Source: Pedobacter fastidiosus
GTDB lineage: Bacteria > Bacteroidota > Bacteroidia > Sphingobacteriales > Sphingobacteriaceae
DNA length: 64,000 bases
Direction: 5' to 3'
Assembly: GCF_014306625.1 (NCBI RefSeq)
Contig: NZ_JACRYL010000003.1
Location: 203,119-267,118 of the forward strand
Shown in pieces: positions 26,334 through 34,902 of the stretch. The notes under the pieces were generated by a model. The model had not been told where the DNA came from. It did not search any database and was given only the letters and a program-made list of their open reading frames with translations. The stretch's first letter is position 1. The number at the start of each line of letters is the position of its first letter. Made by a program: the position numbers and the translations under genes.

Positions 26334-27241
26334 TACCAGTCTAATAATTCTAAAATTCTGTTCAAGTCATCATCACTCATAAAAGGAATTTCTATTGCTC
26401 CTTTACCGTTCTGGCTAACCTTTAACTTAACACGAGTTGCAAATTTAGATGCCAAATCATCTTGCAATTTTTGATATTGAAAAGAAACACCTTTTACTTT
26501 AGGTTTGTCTTCAGCTTTTAAAGGAGCATGCTGTAAATTACGAACCAGCTCCTCTACTTTGCGTACCGATAAACCTTTATCTAAAATCTCTTGGTGAATA
26601 AACAATTGCTTATCAACACCATCAACATTAATTAAAGCACGAGCATGGCCCATAGAAATTCTTGTATCGCGAATAGATGCCTGGATTGCTGGCGGCAATT
26701 TTAACAAGCGCAAATAATTGGTAACCGTTGTGCGGTTTTTACCAACACGTTCGCCCAACTGTTCTTGTTTTAAGCCTACTTCATCAATCATTCTCTGAAA
26801 ACTTAGGGCAACCTCAATTGCGTTTAAATTTTCTCGTTGAATGTTTTCAATCAGTGCCATTTCCAACATTTGTTGGTCGTTCGCACTGCGAATATATGCC
26901 GGAATTTGAGTTAAGCCAGCAAGTTTAGATGCCCTAAACCTACGCTCACCAGAAATTAGCTGATATTTATTGGCACCTATTTTCCTAACCGTTATCGGCT
27001 GAATAAGACCCTGCACTTTTATCGAATCTGCAAGTTCGTTTAAAGCAACTTGGTCAAACTCGGTACGTGGCTGGTATGGATTGGTTTCAACTTCAGTTAA
27101 ACTTACGTGACTGATGTTGCCAATCTGCTCGGTTTCGCTTAAGTGATTTACACTTTGCTTAGGCGGATGAGCAGAATCGCTATCATCTAAAAGCGCACTT
27201 AAACCCCTTCCTAAACCTGTTTTTCGCTGAAAAGATGTCAT
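26333..27241 (-). CDS. parB: Chromosome-partitioning protein ParB (Spo0J/Noc family)
   Basis: ParB is a CTP-dependent DNA clamp that loads at parS sites near the origin and works with ParA in chromosome segregation. The N-terminus carries KTGLGRGLSALLDD, which stimulates the ParA ATPase. The ParB/sulfiredoxin-like domain (about 45-140) has NPYQPRTEF and the CTP-binding GERRFRASKLAGL. The HTH (about 150-215) contains QEQLGERVGKNRTTVTNYLRLL. A C-terminal dimerisation region follows. The length of 302 residues is normal. It lies 8 bp downstream of parA. I could not see a parS consensus in the window by eye. Confidence 0.93.
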   Translation of the reverse strand: MTSFQRKTGLGRGLSALLDDSDSAHPPKQSVNHLSETEQIGNISHVSLTEVETNPYQPRTEFDQVALNELADSIKVQGLIQPITVRKIGANKYQLISGERRFRASKLAGLTQIPAYIRSANDQQMLEMALIENIQRENLNAIEVALSFQRMIDEVGLKQEQLGERVGKNRTTVTNYLRLLKLPPAIQASIRDTRISMGHARALINVDGVDKQLFIHQEILDKGLSVRKVEELVRNLQHAPLKAEDKPKVKGVSFQYQKLQDDLASKFATRVKLKVSQNGKGAIEIPFMSDDDLNRILELLDW

Positions 27242-27249
27242 CTATAAAT

Positions 27250-28053
27250 TTATAATGTTGCTGTATCTATGTTTTCTTCCTCTTTCAACAAGCCGTTTTT
27301 CTTTACAATTTCTCGGGCAAGATTTAAATAATTTATGGCGCCTTTGCAATTTGCATCGTGCATAATTACCGAAACGCCATAACTCGGCGCCTCACTTAAA
27401 CGTGTATTCCGTTGAATAATCGTATCAAAAACCAACTCGTGGAAATGTGTTCTAACCTCTTCTACAACTTGGTTCGATAAACGCAAACGTACATCGTACA
27501 TGGTTAACAATATACCTTCAATTTCCAAGTCAGGATTTAAACGGTTCTGCACAATTTTAATTGTGTTTAGCAATTTACCCAAACCTTCCAAAGCGAAATA
27601 CTCACACTGAACAGGGATGATTACAGAATCTGCAGCCGTTAAAGCATTAATGGTAATTAAGCCTAAAGATGGAGAACAATCGATGATAATAAAATCATAC
27701 TGATCTTTAATTTTCTCCAAAACCGCCTTCATTTTATACTCGCGGTTATTCAGGTTTATCATCTCTATTTCCGCACCCACTAAATCGATGTGTGCTGGCA
27801 ATAAATCTAAATTCGGAGTATCTGTTTTCTGAATGGCCTGTAAAGGATCGATATCGTTAATGATACATTCGTAGATGCTATCTTTTATATTTCTGGGATC
27901 AAAACCGATACCTGAAGTCGAATTTGCCTGAGGATCAGCATCTACCAATAAAGTTTTATATTCTAATACGGCCAAACTCGCAGCCAGGTTTATAGATGAA
28001 GTTGTTTTACCAACACCACCTTTTTGATTTGCTAATGCAATTATTTTGCTCAT
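27250..28053 (-). CDS. parA: Chromosome-partitioning ATPase ParA/Soj
   Basis: This MinD/ParA-type ATPase drives origin segregation together with ParB. It begins MSKIIALANQKGGVGKTTSS with the deviant Walker A (KGGVGKTT). The switch region is DADPQANSTSGIG, Walker B is FIIIDCSPSLGLITINAL, and the helix CEYFALEGLGKL follows. The 267 residues are standard for Soj. It is the first gene of the five-gene cluster ending in lepB, and its promoter must lie in the 180-bp gap shared with the divergent flavin reductase gene. Confidence 0.94.
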   Translation of the reverse strand: MSKIIALANQKGGVGKTTSSINLAASLAVLEYKTLLVDADPQANSTSGIGFDPRNIKDSIYECIINDIDPLQAIQKTDTPNLDLLPAHIDLVGAEIEMINLNNREYKMKAVLEKIKDQYDFIIIDCSPSLGLITINALTAADSVIIPVQCEYFALEGLGKLLNTIKIVQNRLNPDLEIEGILLTMYDVRLRLSNQVVEEVRTHFHELVFDTIIQRNTRLSEAPSYGVSVIMHDANCKGAINYLNLAREIVKKNGLLKEEENIDTATL

Positions 28054-28233
28054 CTATATCTCCGAAATTTACTTAACGTTTATTTGGGTTGTGTAATTTA
28101 TGCCTTTTAATTGGCAAAAAGTTCTATTTTTGCGTTGTTTACGCCCTTTTTCTCAATCAGCTAAGATACAAACTATATGGCAATTTTAGCAAAAAGGGCA
28201 TTCGGGTTTTAAACATCTTATTAACAATTACGC

Positions 28234-28755
28234 ATGGTTACAATTATAGCCGCTACCAATAGGCCCAATAGCAATACGCTAAAAGTTGCTAAATATTACC
28301 AACAACAGCTTAAATTAAAAGGTGTAGAAGCCGGCTTATTTAGCTTGGAGCATTTACCAATTGATGTTTTAAATACCGATATGTATGGTAAAAGATCGGC
28401 TGAATTTCAAAAAATTCAAGATCTGATTAATGAGACTACCAAGTTCTTATTTATAATGCCAGAATATAACGGAAGCTACCCAGGAGTTTTAAAAGTGCTT
28501 ATCGATGCTTGCAATTTCCCAGATAGTTTTTACGATAAAAAGGCGGCTTTGGTTGGCGTTTCCTCTGGCAAATACGGCAACATTCGTGGCGTAGATCATT
28601 TTACGGGCGTTTGTCATTATGTGCATTTGAATGTTTTACCACTTCGTTTGCACATCCCAAACATTAAAAGCGAGCTTGATGCCAATGGCAATTTAATTCA
28701 ACCAGACACCATAAAATTTACCAACGAACAAATTGATAAGTTTATTAAGTTTTAA
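28234..28755 (+). CDS. NAD(P)H-dependent FMN reductase family protein
   Basis: This flavodoxin-fold reductase probably transfers electrons from NAD(P)H to FMN, quinones or azo compounds. The FMN-phosphate loop ATNRPNSNTLKVA is at about 6-18. The second flavin loop MPEYNGSYPGVLKVLIDA is at about 71-88, and GVSSGKYGNIRGVDHF follows. The 173 residues are normal for the family. The gene is divergent from parA. The physiological acceptor is not predictable. Confidence 0.87.
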   Translation: MVTIIAATNRPNSNTLKVAKYYQQQLKLKGVEAGLFSLEHLPIDVLNTDMYGKRSAEFQKIQDLINETTKFLFIMPEYNGSYPGVLKVLIDACNFPDSFYDKKAALVGVSSGKYGNIRGVDHFTGVCHYVHLNVLPLRLHIPNIKSELDANGNLIQPDTIKFTNEQIDKFIKF

Positions 28756-28867
28756 ATAAGAATTTTCGGATTTTAAGATTTGAACACTTCGATTTGATCA
28801 GCGTTTTTTATCTGCTAAAATCTACGGGAGAATTTAGACTATTAAATTGTCAAAAGTTAAATGCTGA

Positions 28868-28927
28868 GAACGTGGGGATTGCTTCACCCCACTACATACC
28901 TTCCTCTTCTGTTCGCAATGACGAGTA
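28868..28927. repeat. Degenerate type-A intergenic repeat
   Basis: GGGGATTGCTTCACCCC and TCGCAATGACGAG resemble the two ends of the type-A palindromes elsewhere, but they no longer pair well. Short open frames on both strands here (within 28794-29058) look like products of the repeat. Confidence 0.5.
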
Positions 28928-28975
28928 TGGTTCAGTTGGCTTCCCCTCAAAGTTAGAAAAAAATTTAAGTCGTTA

Positions 28976-29428
28976 TTAAGCTCCAAATCTAATCCACTTA
29001 TCACCTTCATGCCCAAAAATAAAAGAACCAGGATGTAACATTTCAGCAATATCCTCAATTAAAGAAACTGCATTTTCGGCTGTTATGGTTCGATTAACAT
29101 CATCATTTAATAAGATAATTCTGTTGTTTTGAACCGCTTGCCAATCAGGATCCAAAACTGTGGGAACTTCCCTCATCAAATCCGTTAAGGTTTTCCCTGG
29201 TTGATAATAAATGATAAATACTGCACTCAAAGCATCAGATTCGATCATTCCGCCAGCTTGAGCAATTTCTTCTGAAAGAAAATAACTTGGGTAATTACTA
29301 ACATCTAAACAAGCCACGGGCATTTTATCCATAAACTTAATTTTATGCTCTACCAGATCTAAACGTTCCTGTAATTCTTCTTGCTCGGTGGCATCAAGGC
29401 CAATAAATAAATCGTTTAAAAAAGACAT
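28976..29428 (-). CDS. Small TroA/BtuF-like protein without signal peptide
   Basis: The 150-residue product recalls one half of a helical-backbone metal- or cobalamin-binding protein. PVACLDVSNYPSYFLSEEIAQAGG resembles the middle strand and helix (only its first residues are needed to see it). DPDWQAVQNNRIILLNDD resembles the segment where such proteins say that a residue pair 'must be larger by run X'. The end IAEMLHP is the usual closing helix. There is no signal peptide or lipobox, so it is probably cytoplasmic and cannot act as a classical binding protein. I chose the ATG at 29428, since a start at 29464 adds 12 hydrophobic residues of little sense. It is divergent from the oligopeptide-binding lipoprotein gene. 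Assignment is by resemblance only. Confidence 0.55.
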   Translation of the reverse strand: MSFLNDLFIGLDATEQEELQERLDLVEHKIKFMDKMPVACLDVSNYPSYFLSEEIAQAGGMIESDALSAVFIIYYQPGKTLTDLMREVPTVLDPDWQAVQNNRIILLNDDVNRTITAENAVSLIEDIAEMLHPGSFIFGHEGDKWIRFGA

Positions 29429-29474
29429 CTGCATTAAATTTATTAATTTGTGCAAAAATAACATTCCTTAACTC

Positions 29475-31109
29475 ATGCGAGGCTCAATTATATATATATT
29501 TTGGTTTTTCTGCGCTATTGTCCTAATTTCCTGCAAAGAAGAATCGGATCATAATGACAAAAAAACATTTAATATTAATCTAGATCAAGGCTTAACTTCC
29601 ATAGATCCGGCTTTTGCCCGAAACCAAAATGCAATTTGGATGACGAACCAGATTTTTAATGGTTTGGTTCAGATAGATTCTACTTTACAAACCATTCCAT
29701 GTATTGCAAAAACCTGGCAGATATCTGAAGATGCTTTGACCTACACTTTTAATCTACGCAACGATGTTTACTTTCACGATGACCCAATTTTTAAAAACGG
29801 CAAAGGTAGAAAAGTAACTGCTGCCGATTTTGCATATAGTTTTTATCGATTAATCGATCCAAAAATCGCCTCTTCTGGTGGCTGGATTTTTAGCGACAAA
29901 GTAAAAGACCAGAAAAATTTTATCGCCTTAAACGATTCTACTTTTCAAATTAAACTGGTTCGCCCCTTCCCGCCATTTATGAGCTTACTCACTACTCAAT
30001 ATTGTTCCGTAGTTCCAAGAGAAGTGGTAGAACATTATGGAAAGGATTTTAGAAGTCACCCGGTTGGCACCGGACCTTTTAAATTTAAGTATTGGAAAGA
30101 AGGTGAAATTTTAGTCCTTTTAAAAAACGAACACTATTTCGAAAAGGATAATAAAGGCGTACAGTTGCCCTATCTTGATGCTTTAAAAGCTTCCTTCATT
30201 ACCGATAAGCAAAGTGGTTTTATGAGTTTCTTAAAAAAGGATCTCGATTTTTATTACAATGTTGATGGAAGCTATCGTGATGATATTCTAACCAAAAGTG
30301 GTAAGATGGCTTCTAAATACAAAGGGAAATTTACCCTCACAAAAAGCCCTTATTTGTGTACAGAATATGTGGGCATTTTGGTAGATTCCTCATTAAGCAT
30401 TGTAAAAAATTCTCCGTTAAGATTTAAAAAGGTTAGGCAGGCCATTAATTATTCTATTGATCGGGATAAGCTGATTAAATACCTCCGAAACGGGATCGGA
30501 ATTGCAGCAACGTCTGGTTTTATCCCAAAAGGAATGCCCGGATTTGATAGCTTGGCGGTTAAAGGTTATCCCTACAACCCTAAGTTAGCCGCGAAATTAT
30601 TAGCCGAAGCTGGCTTCCCTGAAGGTAAAGGTTTAACCGAAATTACTCTAAACACCACTACAACTTATAAAGATTTAATAGAATTTATTCAGGGCGAATT
30701 AAATGCAATTGGAATGAAAACAAAAATAGATGTGAGCCCAAGTTCTAGTTTGCGAGATTTAATGTCTAAGAACAATGTAAATTTCTTCCGTGGTTCTTGG
30801 TTAGCCGATTATGCTGATGGCGAAAATTTCCTTTCTATGTTTTATTCAAAAAACAAAGTTCCATACGGGCCAAACTATACAGCCTTTTACAATAATGATT
30901 TCGATAAGCTTTTCGAAAAAAGTTATTACGAGCCAGATAATGAAAAAAGATTTAAGCTTTATCGCCAAATGGATCAAATGGTAATGGATTACTCGCCAGT
31001 TGTTCCTTTATTCTATGATCAATCGGTTGTGATGTTACAGAATAACATTTCTGGCTATGCTTTTAATCCGCTAAGCTTAATGATTTTAAAAAGAATCAAA
31101 AAAGGGTAA
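29475..31109 (+). CDS. Family 5 (peptide/nickel type) substrate-binding lipoprotein
   Basis: This is a solute-binding protein of the OppA/DppA class. The N-terminus is a lipoprotein signal with lipobox LISC and lipidated Cys at about 20. The family core is evident in TSIDPAFARNQNAIWMTNQI, TWQISEDALTYTFNLRNDV and DFAYSFYRL. HPVGTGPFKFKYWKEGE and RQAINYSIDRDKLI follow, then the C-terminal PVVPLFYDQSV. At 544 residues it is full length. No permease or ATPase gene of an Opp/Dpp system is adjacent, so the transporter core must be elsewhere or the protein has another use. Confidence 0.88.
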   Translation: MRGSIIYIFWFFCAIVLISCKEESDHNDKKTFNINLDQGLTSIDPAFARNQNAIWMTNQIFNGLVQIDSTLQTIPCIAKTWQISEDALTYTFNLRNDVYFHDDPIFKNGKGRKVTAADFAYSFYRLIDPKIASSGGWIFSDKVKDQKNFIALNDSTFQIKLVRPFPPFMSLLTTQYCSVVPREVVEHYGKDFRSHPVGTGPFKFKYWKEGEILVLLKNEHYFEKDNKGVQLPYLDALKASFITDKQSGFMSFLKKDLDFYYNVDGSYRDDILTKSGKMASKYKGKFTLTKSPYLCTEYVGILVDSSLSIVKNSPLRFKKVRQAINYSIDRDKLIKYLRNGIGIAATSGFIPKGMPGFDSLAVKGYPYNPKLAAKLLAEAGFPEGKGLTEITLNTTTTYKDLIEFIQGELNAIGMKTKIDVSPSSSLRDLMSKNNVNFFRGSWLADYADGENFLSMFYSKNKVPYGPNYTAFYNNDFDKLFEKSYYEPDNEKRFKLYRQMDQMVMDYSPVVPLFYDQSVVMLQNNISGYAFNPLSLMILKRIKKG

Positions 31110-31140
31110 TGACAATCTACCAAGTTTGATTTGCATTAAT

Positions 31141-31235
31141 GATAGAAGTGGCATCCTTTTTGGTTTTTCTACCAAAAAGATACAACGGATAGCCCCAAAG
31201 GGGTGGCTTTGCCGCGTGTAAAACGCCCAAATAAT
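31141..31235. repeat. Intergenic repeat element with hairpin after the binding-protein gene
   Basis: CTTTTTGG (31156-31163) pairs with CCAAAAAG (31172-31179) and can act as a terminator for the + strand gene. Next come AGCCCCAAAGGGGTGGCT, itself an inverted repeat, and GCCGCGTGTAAAACG. The block is richer in GC than its surroundings and looks like a dispersed repeat. Confidence 0.55.
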
Positions 31236-31278
31236 TAATTAAAGATTGCGTGTTAAATGTAGGTTAATGAAATTAGCC

Positions 31279-32745
31279 CTATTTATCCATCAGTTTTCGT
31301 TTCAGAAATTCGGCAGTTGCTTCACTTACTTTTAAACCATTAGAAAATTTCATCCAATGGTGTGTATCATCAGGAATGGCCAAAAACTCAAATTCGAACT
31401 TTTTATCTTCAAACCGTTTGGCCAAGTCTACGCTTTGACTGTAAGCAACATTGCGGTCATCATCAGCATGAATGATTAAAGTTGGAGAAGTCCAGGTATT
31501 TAAATAACTCATTGGCGATGATTCCGCAGCGAGTTTGGCAGCCAAATCGGCATCAGGAGCAATCTCTTTCCCTTCAGCACTAAAATTACTAAAACGATTG
31601 TTAACCCCATGAATATCAACCCCAGCAGCGAAAATTTTTGAATCTTTCCCCAATGCCAAAGCCGTTAAATAACCGCCATATGAGCCTCCATAAATTCCGA
31701 TTTTCTTATGATCAACATTTGGCTGATTGGCTAACCATTCTCCTGAGGCTTTAACATCTTGATACTCTGAAGCACCTTGGGCACCAGCATTTGCAGGTTT
31801 GTGAAAATCGTAACCATAACCTAAGCCTAAACGATAATTAACAGACAAAACGGTAAAACCCAAATTAACCAGATACTGATTTAAGGCATAATCTATAGAA
31901 TAGTAATCCATCGGATTCCAGCCTAAAAACATTTGTCGTTGTGGACCACCATGAACATATACGATTGCTGGGGATTTTCCAGTAGATTTTTTTGGCGTAA
32001 ATAACTGTCCGTAAATGGTTTTGCCATCTGCAGCTTTAAAGCTTATATGTTTGGGCACTACCAATTGCTTTGCAGGAAAATCAGCTGGAATGAGCTCCTC
32101 ACCGACAAGTTGAAGTGACTTTTTATTTGTTAAAACCGCCGGCAAAAGTGGTCTTTGTGCAGTAGAGCTTAAGCAAACTACGGTTTCATTATCGGCTAAA
32201 ATTACTGGATAAGCTTCGATACCTTTCCCAATACTTAAAGCTTGTTTATCTGCCTGATTTACCGAAACTTTATAAATATGTCTTCTATCCAAATCATCGG
32301 CATCAGCACCTGTGTTTTTACCCTGCAAGACATTAACTAGATTTGGCTGATGATTAAAATTTAAATCAGCAGAATTTACGGTTTGAGCAGCATAACCTAA
32401 AGATTTTGCTTGCCTTGTTATACCTAAAGCTGTAGAGATCGTCACTTCTTCTAACTGTTTAGAATCTGAAACGAGCGCCACATTAATTGTTGTTTTGTCT
32501 CCAACATTAACCTCTTTTGGAGCAAAACCCAAAAGACTAATTATAATTGTTGCGTTATTTTGTGGTATCTGAAGAGAGAAATTTCCATTTGAATCTGTGG
32601 AAGTTCCTGCTGTTGTACCTTTCACTTTTATGCTAGCACCTGGTAAGGGTAAACCATAATCTGATGAAGTGATTTTTCCATTTATTGTTTACTTGGGCCA
32701 TTGTGGTAATGCCCATAAGTAAAAGAAAAAAATGGTTATAAAAAT
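31279..32745 (-). pseudogene. Decayed chimera: SusC N-terminus fused to the C-terminal part of an S9 peptidase
   Basis: The main reading frame (31279-32625, 448 codons) has two unrelated parts. Residues 1 to about 104 are the CarboxypepD_reg domain and connector of a SusC-type receptor (KGTTAGTSTDSNGNFSLQI, LGITRQAKSLGYAAQ, NLVNVLQGK). After about residue 105 it turns into a prolyl-oligopeptidase-family S9 protein: the end of the beta-propeller from DADDLDRRHIYKVSV, then a full hydrolase domain with GGSYGGY, DDDRNV and DDTHHW, i.e. an intact Ser-Asp-His triad. Upstream, on the same strand, a receptor signal peptide remnant (FFLLLMGITTMAQV) lies in another frame. Its start codon is gone (an in-frame stop precedes it), and one extra base in the AATAAATGG stretch breaks the frame. 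The junction is at about 32305-32320. A deletion joining two genes fits best. Confidence 0.8.
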
Positions 32746-33036
32746 TTTATAACAGCCTATTTATTAGGTTATTAATTAAATGAAATATATTTTTTTTTAG
32801 TAGATACATTTTCGCCTAAACTCTTTTCTTCTGGCCAAATCAGTATTAAATTTTTCATTTAGCACCATGCAGGTTTTGTCGGGAATTTAAATTTATTACA
32901 ATCTTTTCCATAAAAAAGTCGCAAAATTCTGCAAGACTAAAACCCATATTAAAGCGCTTAAAAACTATGTATCTTTTGTATTACAATTATTTTTTTTATC
33001 TTTAAACGCGTCCCAAAATCCTAATCATTCTATACA

Positions 33037-34455
33037 ATGCTTTATCAATTTTATTGGGACGACTTAATCCCTATCTTTACTATTGGCGCACTTTTAATTG
33101 TCGCCATTTACCACATTAACTTGTTTTATTTTAACAGGACAATGTTGCTTGGCAATTACAGTTTATACCTGTGGGTAAGCCTTTGTTTTTTGTTACAGGC
33201 AACTGGAACACTTAATGGAAAGATAGATACGACGCCGATTTTTCCCTATATTCTGTGTACCTCAACACTTTGGTCATCCTATCTTATTTACTTAAATTTT
33301 ATTTTATCAACTTTAAGACTTCGAAATAAACACCAATCATTTTTAATTACTTATACCAGAAAAAACTGGATTATTTTCCCCATTTGTGTGCTAATTCATT
33401 CGGCGAAATACATTGTACGGGATGATCTTAAACAAACTGTTTCCATTCTTACTTTAGTATTCGATTCGGTTATTTTGTTATCAAGTATTATGATTTTATT
33501 TACGCTCTACAAAGAAAAACGAAATGTATTTAATACATACATTTTGTGGGGCGCTTTTTGTACCGTTTTCTTCAATATTTTTACCGCTGTTTCTGTTTAT
33601 AATGGAGGATATTTATTTCATCTTACCAGCTTAACCTTCATTTCTTTGGGTTTCTTTGTTCAAATTATTTTCTTTTCGTTGGCAATTAGCTACAAAATGA
33701 AAATGGATACTGAAGAAAAATATGCCGCGTTAAAAAATGCCAATTTAAAAACAATCGCCTTAGAAGCTGAAAAGATCCGAGCCTCAGAAATATTGCTTAC
33801 ACAAGATTTTAACCTTAAAAACGAACGTACAAAAGCAGTTACAGAGCAAAGGATAATTATTGGGCGAAAACTTCATGATGATTTAAGCGGTAGTTTAGTT
33901 TCTCTCCGTTACCTAATTAGTGATTATAAACGAAAAGCAGGTTCTGAAAATGAAAGAAAAGGTTTTAGTGAGGTTGAACTAGAGGTGGAAAGTTTATATG
34001 TGCAAACTCGAGATTACAGTCACCAATTATCAAGTCCGTTAAAAAGCTCAGAAGATCGCCTTTCTTATAATTTATCGGATTATCTCCATAAAATTGGAAT
34101 TCAGTTTTTGGAAAGCGGCTTACTTAAAATATACCCCGAATTTAATGAGTTCGAAATCAGTACTAGACTGTCTCCAAATCAATCTCAGCATATATATTTT
34201 TGGTTGAAAGAGTGTTTTGTAAATACCATTAAGCACGCGGAAGCAAGTAATATCTGGATTAAAATTTATTTTACCGAGTTAGATTGTACTATTAGCTTTA
34301 AAGATGATGGCAAGGGATTTAAAGTAAGTGAAAATAGCAAAGGCATGGGTTTAAAAAACCTTCAAAACCGAACCGACGAGCTAAATGGCCGTTTGGATAT
34401 TCTGAGTGATTTAAACGGAACTAAATTAACATTAGCCTTTAAGGCTGATTTTTAA
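33037..34455 (+). CDS. Orphan sensor histidine kinase with seven membrane helices (NarL-type core)
   Basis: The 472-residue protein has seven hydrophobic segments in residues 8-215, a 7TM sensor arrangement. A coiled-coil (about 218-265) precedes a HisKA_3-like dimerisation region with RKLHDDLSGSL, in which the His should be phosphorylated. The ATPase domain has the N-box ECFVNTIKHAEA, the G1 box FKDDGKGF and the G2 box KGMGLKNLQNR. Such kinases normally pair with LuxR/NarL-type response regulators, but none is adjacent, so its partner is unknown. The 290 bp upstream, to the chimeric pseudogene, are AT-rich and show no other feature than T-runs. Confidence 0.87.
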   Translation: MLYQFYWDDLIPIFTIGALLIVAIYHINLFYFNRTMLLGNYSLYLWVSLCFLLQATGTLNGKIDTTPIFPYILCTSTLWSSYLIYLNFILSTLRLRNKHQSFLITYTRKNWIIFPICVLIHSAKYIVRDDLKQTVSILTLVFDSVILLSSIMILFTLYKEKRNVFNTYILWGAFCTVFFNIFTAVSVYNGGYLFHLTSLTFISLGFFVQIIFFSLAISYKMKMDTEEKYAALKNANLKTIALEAEKIRASEILLTQDFNLKNERTKAVTEQRIIIGRKLHDDLSGSLVSLRYLISDYKRKAGSENERKGFSEVELEVESLYVQTRDYSHQLSSPLKSSEDRLSYNLSDYLHKIGIQFLESGLLKIYPEFNEFEISTRLSPNQSQHIYFWLKECFVNTIKHAEASNIWIKIYFTELDCTISFKDDGKGFKVSENSKGMGLKNLQNRTDELNGRLDILSDLNGTKLTLAFKADF

Positions 34456-34586
34456 TTTTAAGCATATACAAAACGAAGCTTTCTACTAATAGTCAAAGTG
34501 AGAAATTAAAAAGAGAAAAACAAAGGTAGAGGATATTTGAGAAAATTAATCCTTATAAATTGATAAGAAAAAATAAGTTTAAGTAT

Positions 34587-34610
34587 TAGTCGCAACGGTT
34601 GTTGCGACTA
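34587..34610. repeat. Perfect hairpin TAGTCGCAAC / GTTGCGACTA
   Basis: Ten-base arms (34587-34596 and 34601-34610) pair perfectly over the loop GGTT, 17 bp after the stop of the 63-codon gene on the minus strand. A similar hairpin with the same core occurs at 56525-56555 after the GH97 gene. It is probably a terminator or mRNA-end element shared between loci, although the T-run on the minus strand is weak. Confidence 0.65.
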
Positions 34611-34627
34611 ACTATATGATAAACGAC

Positions 34628-34819
34628 TTATAATAAACCGTATAATCCGTGCGCATAAGAGCGTAATGAGGCAGAAACAGAGTTCATCTTTTCTGGAGAC
34701 GGTCCTTTCACTTTATATGCTTCTGGATGTAAATCAAATGTTTGATCGTTTTGAGTTTCTGGAGTGTTTTTATTGGTTAGTGTAGCGTTTTGTTGTAAGT
34801 TTAAATCTAATGGGGCCAT
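34628..34819 (-). CDS. Small protein of unknown function (63 residues)
   Basis: The product begins MAPLDLNLQQNATLTNK, is rich in Asn, Gln, Pro and Ser, and ends in SLRSYAHGLYGLL. It has no signal peptide, membrane segment, cysteine or recognised motif. Support for it being real: an ATG start, a hairpin just after the stop, no overlap with other genes, and ordinary codon use by eye. The polar start and amphipathic end recall small regulatory proteins or peptide precursors, but no modifying enzyme is nearby. It is convergent with the orphan histidine kinase and 83 bp upstream of GDPD. Confidence 0.5.
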   Translation of the reverse strand: MAPLDLNLQQNATLTNKNTPETQNDQTFDLHPEAYKVKGPSPEKMNSVSASLRSYAHGLYGLL

Positions 34820-34902
34820 GTTCTAATATTTTATATAACTATAAACAGGATTGCATTAAATTAGTTTGTTAAAAATTGGTCAAAATGAAATTATTTTCGG
34901 GA

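Noticed and set aside
23602-28233. A parS centromere site near parAB
   Set aside because: I looked for the TGTTTCACGTGAAACA consensus by eye and found none; a proper motif scan would be needed.
28054-28233. Clear promoter for parA in the divergent gap
   Set aside because: A TATTTTTG box exists at 28125-28132 on the + strand, but no matching -33 element at the right distance, and nothing convincing on the parA strand.
28794-29058. Two short open frames on opposite strands
   Set aside because: They lie over a degenerate intergenic repeat and the end of the TroA-like gene, and have no sensible composition.
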